Source of the DNA: Scleropages formosus
Lineage: Eukaryota; Chordata; Actinopteri; Osteoglossiformes; Osteoglossidae
DNA length: 64,000 nucleotides
Direction of reading: 5' to 3'
Assembly (NCBI RefSeq): GCF_900964775.1
Contig: NC_041815.1
Span: 23,275,779 to 23,339,778 of the forward strand
Positions 33,826 to 46,700 of the stretch are shown here, piece by piece (positions within the stretch are counted from its first letter, which is position 1; every line of letters begins with the position of its first letter). The position numbers were made by a program, and so were the translations under genes. The notes under the pieces were generated by a model. The model worked only from the letters and a program-made list of their open reading frames with translations, did no database searches and was not told where the DNA came from.

Positions 33826-34045
33826 CATGCGCCGGCGCCGCCACCGGAAAGGCTCTCTCCTTAAAGCGAGTAACGGCGCGCGGACGCGCGGCGCTCGCGG
33901 CTCCTCTTCCTCCCGCCTCTTACTCGCCTTTAAATGCACTTCTCGCGCTTGAGAGCGACGATGAGGCTCCTGGCTGAGAGCGGGACCGCGACACTGTGGT
34001 AAAAACCGCCGCGCGCAAAGCCTGGCGAGTGAGCGAACAGGTAAG
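33730..34045 (+). promoter_or_regulatory. CpG-rich block with consensus splice donor; candidate first exon
   Basis: From about 33770 the sequence is rich in CpG (repeated CGCG) in otherwise AT-rich surroundings. It ends in an excellent donor, GCGAACAG/GTAAGA, with GT at 34041. A short open frame starts at 33961 (MRLLAESGTATLW, then stop). This looks like a promoter plus untranslated first exon. SGCG, 9.7 kb downstream, needs a 5' untranslated exon and is the nearest plus-strand gene. The link is inferred; a separate non-coding RNA is possible. Confidence 0.4.
33783..33824. repeat. CA microsatellite at the edge of the CpG-rich block
   Basis: About 20 CA units follow a GCGCGCGCG run. The alternating purine-pyrimidine stretch could adopt Z-DNA. 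Confidence 0.9.
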
Positions 34046-34284
34046 ACTAAGAGGCGCTAAATCCCCGCCGCGGTACCGGTGGTGGTGGAGGCGCAGAGAA
34101 AAAAAGTGTGCGGGAGCTGCGCGGCTTTACTCGTACAGTTTGTAAATGAACTTTTCCTCGAATGCGCTGAGCTGTCGGGAGGACGAGAGAAGAAGAAAAA
34201 GAAAAAGCAAGACAAGTCCGACCGACGGTGCGTGCGAGCTGCAAACTCTGCAGTGTATGTATTTTACCATGTATTTACTGTGGT

Positions 34285-34530
34285 TGACAGGTTGACAGCT
34301 GGTAGCGTAGTCAGTGGTTAGAGCGACTGCCTTAGTTAGTCTAGAGCTAAAGGTCGCAGGTTCGAATATGGGCTATGACTGCAGTGCCCTTGAAGCTACT
34401 TTACCCCAAATACTAGTGCTCCAGTGGAAAAAGGGTGATTTAGAAAAAGGTGTACAAATGGGTAGGTAGATGAACATTTGTCTGTCACTTTGGAGAAAAG
34501 CACCTGGTAAATGAGTGAATCTAAGTCGTT
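34285..34530 (+). mobile_element. tRNA-derived SINE (family B)
   Basis: Best-preserved family-B copy. The tRNA-like head starts GCTGGTAGCGTAGTCAGTGG with a B-box-like GGTTCGAATA. The tail reads CACTTTGGAGAAAAGCACCT then GGTAAATGAGTGAA. Confidence 0.75.
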
Positions 34531-35814
34531 CACTGAGTTGCACCTTTCTAATTGCTACTCTCGATTACTTATATAATCTTCATGAGGAACATCTAATCTA
34601 TGCTATATTTTGTCATCTGTATAACACACTGTATAATCTGATATTTAATTGTGGTTTTTTTCCTGTTACCCTATATGGTGTACAACTATTCTGAGAGTGT
34701 GTCTTCGTCTTGCTTGGCGGGCTCTCTTCCGCAGGAGATCCTACACTTTGCTGATCATTGTCAAAAATGCCTTTTTCTTCCCATCAAATGCCTCATGACA
34801 TTTGTGCTCTGTTTGCGAGGCGCCCTGCGTGCAGCATCAGCACTGGATCAGGAGCTGCAAGAGGGGAGATTCACTGAGATTTTACCTGAAGACTCATTTG
34901 ACGGACAAAGTGGCTCTCGGTCCTTTGGCGTCATCACCTTTCCGGATAAAAGTGGTACCCGGAGGATGTGATTGAGGGGCCGAAGTCAGGTGGCCGCTAG
35001 CGGCACTCGCCGAGGTTTGCAGCGCGAGGGAGGAAAGCGGTGCCCGTAACGACAGTAGCGTCGGCGTTTCCGCTCTTCTCTGTTCACTGAAACTCATTTG
35101 AATAAAAGCAAATCCAAAAAAAAAGCATCTCGGAGTTAGACATCCTCTGTGACCTTTGCAGCTTTCAAGGCGAAAGTCCTGTGTCAGGCGCGGATACATT
35201 TAATTAAACGTGCCACATTGAGTTCAGTGGCGTTCCTTGAAGCGGCCGACGCGTTGGCGAGGTGTCAGGGAAAATCAGGGTGAGTGTGAAGTCACCCCGG
35301 CGGAGTGCGGCACGGTGATGCTCGGTGACCCCGATCGGGCCCTGGCGAGTGGATTCTGAAGTGTTTCTCGACTGGTGGGCGTGGCGCCCGCAGGAGCGCC
35401 AGTCCAAGCAATTTCCAGACACGCCGGTGTTAGTGGCGGGAGCTAAGGGTGTGCGCCGTGTTCGCTTCCTGGCAGCTAGGCTTTCACATGTGCTGCATCT
35501 GCCAGTCACACCAGGTTGCCCCCCGTTGCACCCCACCTGTCTGGTGCAGGTTGGCTCATGCATGGCCAGAGAGCTTTTTGGGGGGGTACTCTGTCTAATT
35601 TGACACCGACGACTGCCCATTTGTGGTGTGTTAAAAATCAATGCCACATCTGTATATGCAAATACAAACAGCTTAATGTCCTGAACTGGAGGTTATCAGT
35701 TCTGGTCCCGGGGGGGCACTGATGTTGTACCCTAGAGGAAGCTGTATAATCCGAATTCTTCTAGTAGGGTTAGTTTTGTAAACGGAAAAATTACTTTGGA
35801 TGTAAATGTGCGAA

Positions 35815-35945
35815 GCAAGGTGGAGCAGCAGATGAGTCCTTCAAATTACAAGCGAAAGTCCCAGGTTCAGATCCATTCATTTTTACTTACCTTGTATTGC
35901 TCTAGTAAAAATTACACAGGTTTATAAATGGATAAATTTCTGAGT
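35815..35945 (+). repeat. Partial family-B SINE
   Basis: AAGGTGGAGCAGCAGATGAG, CCCAGGTTCAGATCC and ATTACACAGGTTTATAAATG resemble a shortened family-B copy. Confidence 0.5.
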
Positions 35946-35976
35946 AGCTTAGTGTACAAACCTGATGTAGAGAAGA

Positions 35977-36185
35977 CACACACACATCATCTGAAGCTGC
36001 TTGTCCCACGCAGGGTCGTGGGGAACCGGAGCCTAACCGAGCAACACAGGGTGCAAGGCTGGAGGGGGAGGGGACACACCCAGGATGGGACGCCAGTCTA
36101 TCACAAGGCACCCCAAGCAGGACTTGAACCCCAGACCTACCAGAGAGCAGGACCCGGTCCAACCCACCGTGCCACCAAACCCCTT
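35977..36185 (-). mobile_element. tRNA-derived SINE (family A)
   Basis: Full-length reverse copy flanked by an 11-bp target-site duplication, TGTAGAGAAGA, at 35966-35976 and 36186-36196. Confidence 0.92.
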
Positions 36186-39100
36186 TGTAGAGAAGAGCAT
36201 GTTTTAAATAATCGGCAGTGCCGCACTTTGGTGCTGCTAGACTGTGGACTGCATGTTAAGAGTTATGAAGTGACGGAATAAAGTGGCAGGAAGGGCTACG
36301 CAAGAGCAATCACAGAAGTTGCTCAAATTAGAAGGGAGCCCATGCCTGGGGGATGACTCACTGGGGTCTGGACCTACTGTCAAAATTCCAGCAGAAGGCT
36401 GCAGTTTACTTTTTATTTTCTTGCTGCACTGCTGGAAAGTTTGTGAGAGATAATTGCAGACGCACGCACACGCACGCACGCGCGCATGCACACATCATCG
36501 TGTTTGAGCCGTCTTAGCATAGGCTTTTCCAGTTTAACAAAGGCAGAGGAGAGACGGCAAGAGAGTCGCCTAATCGCACACAGGAAGTGAGGTGGACAGG
36601 GGGGTGAGGGGGCCGCCTTGCGGGGATTACCGAGGGGCCGATCCAGGGCCAGATTTATGGCACACAGCTGTTGAATGTGTGACAGACGAACCGCGGACTC
36701 CGACGCCGCTGCACGGGAGCACGGCTGCGACTGCAGGGGAAGCCAGCGAGCGAGGGTAGGCAAAGCGCTTTCGCAGACTTGCGCACACTTATACCACTTT
36801 TCGGGGGAAATTTCTGCAAGCGTTGTCATCTCAAACGCCTTTCAGCTTTTACCAGCCTTCACTTGCACAGTGGGATCAGCTGGAGCCCAAACATTACACA
36901 GGGTTTCGGTGACACTCTGACCAAAAACTCTGCATTTGTTTATTATTAATATATTTTTTTATTTTTTTGGTGTGATATGTTTTGATTTTGGGATTTAATT
37001 CGGTACCGGTGTGCATGTAAAAAGAGGAAAAAATTAAAGACTGAAGCTGAATAACTAATTTCAGCTCTCACTCCTCTTCTTTAGGGATCCCGTGGAATTT
37101 AAAGCAGATTACAGTGCTACACCTATAGGTGTGATACTTATTATCGTCTTTTTTTTATCGATCCTTTGTGTCTGTGCCCCCAGTCTAGTCTCAGTTGGGT
37201 GTAGAACTCCAGGAGCTATTTTTAGAAGAGGACGGCATGAGAGGGAGAGCAAAAATATGAATCGGGGCTTAGACATAAAGACCTGTGTTGCATTCAGAAG
37301 ACAGTTTGGTATCATCACAATGGATTTCGGTGAATCTTCTCTCTTTTATCCTTAACTAAATATTATTTAACTGTTGATTCTTCCCAGTTTATCTTATAAT
37401 GTTTGATTGGTTTGGGATGTGACACAACGGTGGTGTTTTGATCCCGACTAAAGGCCAATGCTGACAAAGTACAATATACAGATGACTGCTTTTTCAGAGT
37501 TCTGGATTTCCCCAGCAGAAGCACGTAGATAAACTCAGCATCCATAATTTGAGGCTGAATTGCTGCTATGAGTCAAGAAGGGCTTTGAGGTTACCTGGCT
37601 TTCCTGGGCCAAGGGGAATATTGAGGACTTTAAAACCTGCTTTATTGTAATTGGATGTCATAAAATGACAATGAAACCTCAATAATAGGTTTGTTTTATG
37701 TGCAAGAGGACTAATAAGTGTTAAGCATGAGATAAATTAGAAGACCTTTTTCCCCCAGCTCTTAAACTCCAACACCGAGGCTGTTTTAGGGATGTTTATT
37801 TGGGTTACCATGGTGCATTTGGTTTGTGGCCCGGCTGGCATGCAGAAACTGGAGCTGCACACTTTAAAAAATTCAGGCACAAGCTGTTGCTCATATGCTC
37901 CTCTGCACTGGACGGGTTCTTAATGCCGGTCATGGTGCTGTGAGGCACATCTTGAAAAAGAGCTTGTTCTGATATTACGGTGGCCACCGGGAACGTTAGA
38001 CAAACATATGGACGCATCAGAGCTCGTTGCCTCCAAATGAGCGTGTGTGTTTTTGTAAGTGAGCGCAGCGGCAATAACAAGATGTCATGATGGAAATTAA
38101 CCCTAATGAAATCGGACACGGTTCCCATTCAGGAAAAGAGCAAACGCTTCTCACAGAGAAAAGTGTCAGAAGTAAATGCCAAACATGAATTTTCTTTCTG
38201 ATATAAAATGCTGTAGCTTGGCAGACATTAAGCGTATGGCTGTGATATTTCATTTGTTTTCAACTATATTTGGCAACTTTTCTACAGGAGGCCTTTCTCA
38301 CAATCCCCCTGCCTATCGTATGCGTCTGAACATAAAGTCCATTTTCCTCTTCAGTTTTCATCGTAGATTCCGCTTCTGTTTTCAGGCTGACACTAAATTT
38401 TGCTCGTGGCATTTAATCATAATTTTCGGAGAGTGCAACGTTGTTTAAACTACAGTGACACGCGACACGTCAAGGTGGTCCTTATTGCCTCTTATGGGCA
38501 CGGCTCAGACGGGCTCTTCTCACTACGCTCTTCTGTGCTGCTGTAAAATATCGACCATTCGTCATCCGCGGGCTGCCGAGGCCCTGTGACACAGCGAGTG
38601 CGAAGAGGTGCTTTCTGGGGAGGAGAGATACTCGGTATCAATTATGCCGACGTGTTCGGTCCCAGTGTTGTCTGCGCTGCTTGAAAATGAGTTGTCTGTT
38701 TCAGAGAAAGATTAAAATCCTCAGATTTTTGTTGGCATTTATCATCTGCACTGTAACATTTTCTGCTGCCGAATACAATTAAGAAGCACCTTTGCTTGTA
38801 TGGAAGCTTTTCCTTGTTTTGCACTGTGCCACAGTACAGTATTGAGTAATTAAATTTGTGCATAATGGGGCCGTGTGTACATTTGTGTCATTCATTTTTT
38901 AGTTTTGTTCCCGATTGTTAATGTTCGTGCTTCAATGCTTAATGGGTTTTTTAAAAAATTGGAATTTACTCAGAAGGAGTTTATCTAGAATACAAAATAG
39001 TAGTGCTCATAGGGTGTTCTTTCTACATATGCTGAACATTGTGTAAGGAAAAAAGGAGCCAGCTGAACACACACTAAAGGAAAGCAATTTGGAGAGCCAA

Positions 39101-40424
39101 AACAAATAGTGAAATTAACATTAATAAAAATTAACATCAATTTCATTGCATAGAGGGGACAGTGGCTTTAAATCACAAGGTTTTTCTAAAGGGTTTTTAA
39201 GCAGTTTTTTTTTTTAACCCAGCAATACTTTCAGAATCCAAAGTACCTAAACAGGGAATGCTCTATCACCTATGAGACAGTTTGTGGGAACCTGCAGTAA
39301 ATCATGGTGAAATGGGAATTAGAAGAAATGTGAATGGGAAATGTATTCAGTGGCTGGACCACATTGACTGGTAGATATTATAGTAGTGTCATTTACGTAG
39401 TGTACGCGAGAAAGGAAATGCAGTGTTAGCATGTACTGTAGAGAACAAATGAATAATATGAATAATAATGTAGAAGAAAGTGGGCCCTTTGGTGACCTCA
39501 GAAGAAACCCCACAGGTTTGGAGAACACACACTCGCCAGCAGAGACTGAAAACTGAACGTGGCTGCATTCTGATTAAGCCCGCCGATAATTTTTGTCAGC
39601 AGATTAATTAGGAAAAACATGACCATGCGCACAAATGAAGTCTGATTCATAAGATCATTTGTTACTCTATCGAAGGGTTGTTTTTCAGTTCTGTATTGAG
39701 AGCAGAATGCACACATTTCTAGATTTTTTTTTTTTTTTTTTTTACTCCCTAGAGGCATTAGCTGTGTAAAATGTGTAAATTTTCTCAAAGAAAATTTGCA
39801 AGGAAATTGAGCAATTTTTGGAGGGGGTGCTGTGGAACAGGATACTGGGAATTTTCCCAGTAGCAAGATAGCTACTCATTTTATGAATATAATTTCGTAC
39901 AGTTCTGAAAAACTTCTTTATGCCGTCTTTTAGGAATCACATCAGTACAGGACGTGGAGAGATTCACATGCCTCAGAGAAGTCTATCAGCTCATCAGCCA
40001 TTACCGTGTCAGTATTACCATATCAAATGATGCCAGTTCCGTGTTCCGACACACCGGCTCGGTTTGATCAGGTTGACAGCGCAGGAATCGGGTTCCTGAT
40101 GCTGCAACTCTTTTTCATGACAAATGTCAAGAAAATACTCCCCTCATATCTCTGGAGAGAAGCCAACATTTGTACTTGATAAGAGATTGACAGGTTGATC
40201 AATGGAGCCGAACACTACACTGGAGCTGCGGTATTGTTTTCGCATGAACAGGGAAAAGACGTCTTGCATGCTAAAGTGCTTTAAAGTATTTCATTAAGCA
40301 ATAGTCTATTAATAGTGAAGTGATGGTCTCTTGATTGGTCACCTCTATTTGCGGAAGGGGCCAAAGAGTTGAAAATGACTGTGGTCACACTGGAAAGGGC
40401 TCAGGGACAAACACTACTAAATGT

Positions 40425-40640
40425 GACAGCAGGTGGCGCAATGGTGAGAGCTGCTGCCCTTCAGCTGAAGGGTTGGGGTTCAGATCCCTGCTCCTGCTGT
40501 AGTACCCTTGACAAAGGTACTTATCCTGAATTGTTTCATTAATAATTGCCCAGCTATATAAATGGGTACATAATTTTTAGTGAGGTTATGCTACCTGGGC
40601 CTCTGGAGACAAGTGTCAGATAAATAAATGAATCTGAGAA
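40425..40640 (+). mobile_element. tRNA-derived SINE (family B)
   Basis: GCAGGTGGCGCAATGGTGAG (head), CTGTAGTACCCTTGACAAAG, CCCAGCTATATAAATGGGTA and a tail ending AGATAAATAAATGAA. Nearly full-length. Confidence 0.72.
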
Positions 40641-43600
40641 TTGAAGTCTTGGTCAAAAGCAATTTTACCGAAGTGGCTTGACAAGAGAAGCACCCGTTAG
40701 ACGACTTTCGTTTTGGCAGCCGGTGTTCTGAATAGGCAAGAGGTTGAGTATTAAGATGATCTGAGGCTGTTGCGTTCTTTGTAGCTAAAATTAAGCTTAA
40801 GTTTAAATTAAGCTCGTGAGTGCAGGCTGTGTCAGGAGGAGCGCCGGCATGTCAGAAAGTGAACTACTGTACCCTGAGACTTATTGAACCAGGCTGAGGG
40901 ATTCTGCAAGCTGTCACAATCGTTTTTTTTGCTGCAAATTAGAGGGTTTCTCGACATGAATGTGCGAGTCACAAAGCCAAGTGTGCTGTAATATCTCCGA
41001 GTTTTCCCTCGTCTCTAAGTCTGTCCGAGTCATTTTAAAGTTCTTTTATTGCCAAGATTTACCTGTCATTTTTGGTCACCCTAAATCTGATGTTTTTCAG
41101 CAGCATGAAGCTCATAGGGTTCGTGTTACACGTCTTACTGAGATCCCGGTGCATACCGAGAGGTCGTACTGTACGTGCTCCTCTCTTCGTATGCGGATGT
41201 CTCCGAGACTTTGCATTTCATGTAGTTCTACCTAGTAACAAACGTATAAATAATTCTCCAATAGCTATGGTTACACTATGGTCAACAATGGAATATGGTT
41301 GTTAAGCAGCTTGGCTTCTTCTGCCTTTGTTCTCACACGCTCTTTGCGCCCTGCGGAGTAAACACATCTTGATTTGACCACTTCACAAATCAGAGCACCG
41401 CCAGTTGAACTGTAACGGAACGACTTGTGTCGATGCCTCGTGGAATTTTCTCTGCTTTCTGAACAGATTGTGAATGGATAGGCTAACAGAGGCCACGGTT
41501 TCATGAGATATATTGTTTTATTAAAACACGAGGGAAAATGGATTACTCTCGATTTTATTGATGTTGACTGTGAAAACGTAAGACTCTTTGAGGACAATTA
41601 ATTATAAGAGGTCCCTTTTGTTGGGATTATTTTATTTTCGTTTCTGCTTTCTTATCATTACAGGCAAAACAGAATTAAGTAAAAATAATTGTATTTTAAG
41701 TACTTACACAATGTTTCCAGTGTAACACTGAGTGTGAAAAGTACCATTAACCCCTTTTTATATAGACATGGTTTTAAAGTATTATTTTTATTTTTGTATT
41801 AAATGAGCCCATAGCTCATTGATTCCTACACACTTGATGACAGGGTCCAGTTTGGAGCTGGTGGGACTTTTTACTGAAACACCTGTTAATTCCAGAGCAG
41901 AAATAGTTACTCTTAAAATTCTGATCTGAAACGCTTGAACATTATTAAATACACAGCTAAGTATCATATTCAGATGACTTTTTGAAAGCACGAATACACA
42001 AATAATACAAACAATTTAATGCGATGTAGGCATTAAAAAGCATGCCCAAAGTTCTTGCTTTAACAGAACTGAAGGTGTCCAGTTGACCACTGTGACTCTT
42101 GAGCCCGGTTTGTTTTTTCACATTAGCAGCATGACCACGGTAGTCAAGGTAAGAACTGCAGTAATGGAAAAGTCCATTGGACCAAAGACAAATGCAGTGA
42201 ACGTGGACATTTGGATCAATACAACTGCTTAGGAAGTCTTTTTTGCTCTACAATCCAAATCTTGGTCTACAGTGGATTCTTCCACTGATAACTATCAAAG
42301 GAAAGAGGTCATTATTTCTGTGCCGAGGGAAGAATTGCTGTACTGTGTGTCATGTTTCCTGAATCTTTCCATAAACTGTTGCTCTTCTACTTCCTCAACA
42401 AAGCTGGTCTTCTAGCTGACAAGACCAGTAAATATTACAGTACTGTTATTATTTAGCTCATTTCTTTGTTCAAGGTGATTTTGAATGCTTTTTTTTTTTT
42501 TGCACTAATTATCTTTTTCTTTGTCCCCACAAAGACTGACAAGTCAAACATGCTGTGGTGGTTATACAAGTATAATTACAGAAGTAATTCCAGTTTCCAA
42601 TCCCATTACTGGCCAAACTCTTGTATTTCTTGAGCAACATTAACTTGACTGTGTTGAGTAAAATCCAGCTGTACAGATGGGTTTCAGTTAGAAATGTAAG
42701 CTGTATGTTATTTGCACAAAACATTAGCTCAGAAAATAAATCTTGGTTTTCAGAATGGCTGAATACCTCCTCATTTCTCTTATTTCTCTAGCGAAAGGGA
42801 TTGCTTTGTTTTGCACAATTGTCACACTTGTCTAGGTGAACAATATTTTTCACTGGAGCAGGGAAAACCTGCAGAACCAATTATTTATGTTGAGTGAAGT
42901 GCTCTTTAGTTAAAAGTTAAGGTTTTCTAGATGAATTCTCCCACCCTCAAACAATTATTAATTTCATCCTGGACTTGACAGCATGAAGTATCACCTTATT
43001 ACCACATACAACCTTAGAGATCCAGAATCACTTTTCAGACCTGGTTATTTATTGCCTTCTCACCGATGTAACACACACACCTGTAGGGTCCCAAGCTCCT
43101 GCATCCATGTGCATCACAAATTCAGAATTTATCTGAAATGTTAAGATCTGGTTAGATATTCCTGCATTCGTGTTTCTGCGTATTTTGTAGTGCCGAGTTA
43201 TCTGTGGAAAACAAAGTTCATCAGTGTGTTTTTTGAACTGAAGTGGAAATCAGTGGGTCTCTGTATATTCACCATTTCTGCAAGTGCTGAATGTGGGCAG
43301 AGCAAGATCTGAGAGCTGATTGGGAATGAGACCTGGCCTTGCGTGTGGGGGTCGGGAGGGCATTTCCACGAGATGAGGTGAATCAGTGGTGGTGTGGACC
43401 TTTCCAACACACTGCCGAGACCGTGCTGGATGAGCGCACAGCACTCCTGGACATGAAAAGCCCGGCTCGGCTCCGCAGCACTTGACAGCGTTTGCATGCT
43501 TCACCAGGCGAAGCCAGACCCTCATTTCAATGTGGTGTATAATGAAACACGACACTTCCCTTCATAGAGCACTGGAAATCAGGCCATCATAAACCTTTGA

Positions 43601-43749
43601 CTGCGATCTCTTTTTGGAGCTCTGTGAGACACTGGATAAGGCTGAGTCTTCAGTTATTTTTCTGTGCTGGGTTAGCGATTCACAGCCCTATGATTTTGCT
43701 CAGTAGTTATTATGAAATGTTTCTGTTGACATGGTGTCCTCCCTAACAG

Positions 43750-46700
43750 ATGGTACGAGAACAGTACACCACCACGACTCAGGGCTCCACTGTCCCCGTC
43801 GCCAACCCTGAGTACATCTACAAAATCGGCATCTATGGCTGGAGGAAGCGCTGCCTCTACCTCTTCGTGCTGCTCCTGCTCGTCATCCTTGTGGTGAACT
43901 TGGCGCTCACCATCTGGATTGTCCGGGTCATGTGGTTCAACTCCGTACGTGACCTTGCACTCTTCATCGAGGGCCATTGCAACGTGCACCAAACATGCAT
44001 CCACTCGTACATACTTCAGCATACAGCAAAAATACACTATATTATTTAATGTGTTTTAATATAGTAAAAATATAATAGTCACCTTGGTGAATAAGGTGTG
44101 TGGGCTGATAACACTACATAGAGTTCATTGGATGGAAGTCGCTTTGGAGAAAAGCGTCAGCTAAATAAATAAATGCAAATGTAAATCTAAATGTAATATG
44201 TTATATTTACATCCACGATTCTATTTTTATGTTGTGAAATTTTATTTCTAAATTATATTACCCAGCACACGATATTCCTTTATCTCGTCCTCAAAATTAC
44301 ATTATTATTCTTTAACTGTTTAAGCTCCTGGGATTCAAGAAATGCATGTTTTGGACAGATGGGAAGAAAGTGTTAAACGGTGTTTGTCTGGATGTTGAAA
44401 TGAATCACCCTCCCTAAGGAGAGCAGCTGCAGACGGGCCGCAGGCTAAAGTTGATCTCAGCTGGTTTAAGTGTGATTTTCACCGCGGTTCTTTTGAGATC
44501 CAACCATCTGACAGACTGCTCCTGATCTGCCCCCTTGCTCCCACAGCTTGAAGGGTATTTCTCTATGCCATACCCTCCTTGGTGACTGACCAGTTGATGC
44601 GTATTGGATTAACTCTTCATCCCAGAGGGTGTTCTCTTAATTCACACTATCAGCATTATATTAATAAAAAGAACTATAAAATCCATTTGGATATGTGGCC
44701 TTCCTAAGGATGAAACATTTGGGTCATTTACAAACACTGTAAAAGGAAAGGCAAAGTGGCCACAGATATGAAAATCAGTTTTTAATTGTGTTTTTCCCAC
44801 ACAGCCCAACAAGTGCACTTTCTTAAAATTCTTAAAACTGACATTTTAATAATACTTCCAAGTTGTACTTGCTCCGCATGAGCTAAAGGCTTCTGTTTGC
44901 TACATCTGCAGCATTAATAAGAGGATGATGAGTCGTTTCCGGTCCTTGTGTTGCTTTAGGAAGGGATGGGGCTGCTTCAGGTGAAAGCGGACGGAGTGCG
45001 ACTTGAGGGTGAATCTGAATTCCTCTTTCCAATCTATGCCCAGGAAATCCACTCCAGAGAGGTAAACAAAGTGGGGGGGGCTTCGTCCTACGAAATTCAA
45101 CCTGTTAAGCCAAGCTGCACCTCCATTAAAGTCAAATAAAGCTCCTTCACCGATCCAGTGCTGCTGCTTGACATTCCTAAATAGTTGGAATGGGGGTAGA
45201 TTGTTGTTTCACTCTCTGAATGAAGCCACCGAGCATGTGTAATTGCATTTACTTTTTTTACTTTGTTTTTGGCCCATAGTGCAGCCAACAGACTTGTCAT
45301 CGCGATGAGCCTCAGTTATTTCACATCGGGGAAAAAAATGTCAAATAAAATCTTCTTTGATTGCCATTTTGTTTACATGCCCTCCATCTTTCTGAGATTA
45401 TTCTTGGTGGAGATGTGTAATCAAGCAGCAGCGAAAACCACTTTGCCTCCAGTGTCTTTCTTGCTATTGATTCATGAGTGGCCTTTTTGTTCCAATGTAC
45501 ATTTTTAGGCTTTGAAAGACATTTTAAAAAGCAGAGTGAAATCACAATAATTCAGAGGCACCAGAAGGATAGTACCTGTATTTATTCACAGTCTCTTTTA
45601 TTAGCTACCAGTGGAAAGACCACTGCCGCTGACAGTGTTCGTTCAGTGTACGTGAAAACCACTCTTCAAAAACCACCGAAAATCTCTCAACTCTCTTTAT
45701 CTGACAAAACGGGTACTTATATACCTGACAAGTCATTATCAAATGGGGTCTGTGTTTCTTGTGCTGCTATACCTAGGAATGTAGGTGTTCCCTTCTGAAA
45801 TAAATAAGCAAAATAAGGAAATAACCCCTAATATTTCAGTTGTGTTGAATGAAAAGGGTTTATTATAGATTAGGAAGTGGCGGTAGGCAGAAGTATCCAT
45901 TGGCCTTAGCTTTTGAGCCAAGATTATGCTTTTTATAACTTTGATTTCTTTACAGAGTATGTCATGGTGGTGGCGCTTAATGGTGACACATAAATGAACT
46001 GATTTTCCTAAACTGTATCTAGTTTGTTTGTGAGTGGTGAATTTAAAATAGATATACTTTTTCCCATTTTTTTACCAATTCATTGATATAATTCAGAGTG
46101 TGTTCATCATATCCATCAGTTTTTCTTTCTGCAGGTTTTATTAATACAAAATGGGAATTGCACAGTTCCAGAGTGCAAAGTGGTTGCTCATCTTAAAATT
46201 TGAAATTTGTTCAGTAAATATCTGTTCTTATAAAATCACAAGTAACTGGTGCAGCCTGGCATGTTACGGTATGTGGCCTCAGTGTAGCTTCATTATCTTA
46301 ATTTTCACAGGATTCATCCCTTCTCATTCACTCTCCGCAAAATGTGTCCCTGAACGCTCGCAATAGCCATGGGGATGTCACAGGGCGTGTGACAGTAGGT
46401 AAGGACCACTGTGCTCGGTACACACCTTGACCTCACGTTGCTCCGTTTTTGTACAAGTGTTTTTTTTTTTTTCTTTTAATCTTCTTATTCCAAATAAATC
46501 CATCCACACAATATCAGTAACCACTTGTCCAGTCCAAAGTCATAGTGGTGTGGTGCCTATCCCAGAAAAATCAGGTATGTGTTGGGGCAAAACCTGGACG
46601 GGATGCCAGTCCATCTCAGATTCCAAATATATGCAAAATGCATTCGGTGTAATGCAACTCTAAATGCATTTTTCCTAATAATAAGTAATACTTTTACTAA

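Larger units (their letters stand above)
34046..43749. other. Region upstream of SGCG, no coding exon recognised
   Basis: About 9.7 kb, possibly SGCG intron 1 if the first exon is at 33.7-34.04 kb. It contains the listed SINEs, GC-richer stretches at about 34950-35600 and 36540-36760, and otherwise AT-rich unique sequence. Regulatory elements for SGCG may lie here, but none can be named. Confidence 0.5.

Noticed and set aside
34340-34370. tRNA gene suggested by a B-box-like motif
   Set aside because: It is the head of a family-B SINE; no acceptor stem or full cloverleaf can be drawn.
35204-35647. Open frame of 147 codons on the minus strand in a GC-richer stretch
   Set aside because: No known family, no splice or promoter context, and overlapping frames are open on the other strand as well.
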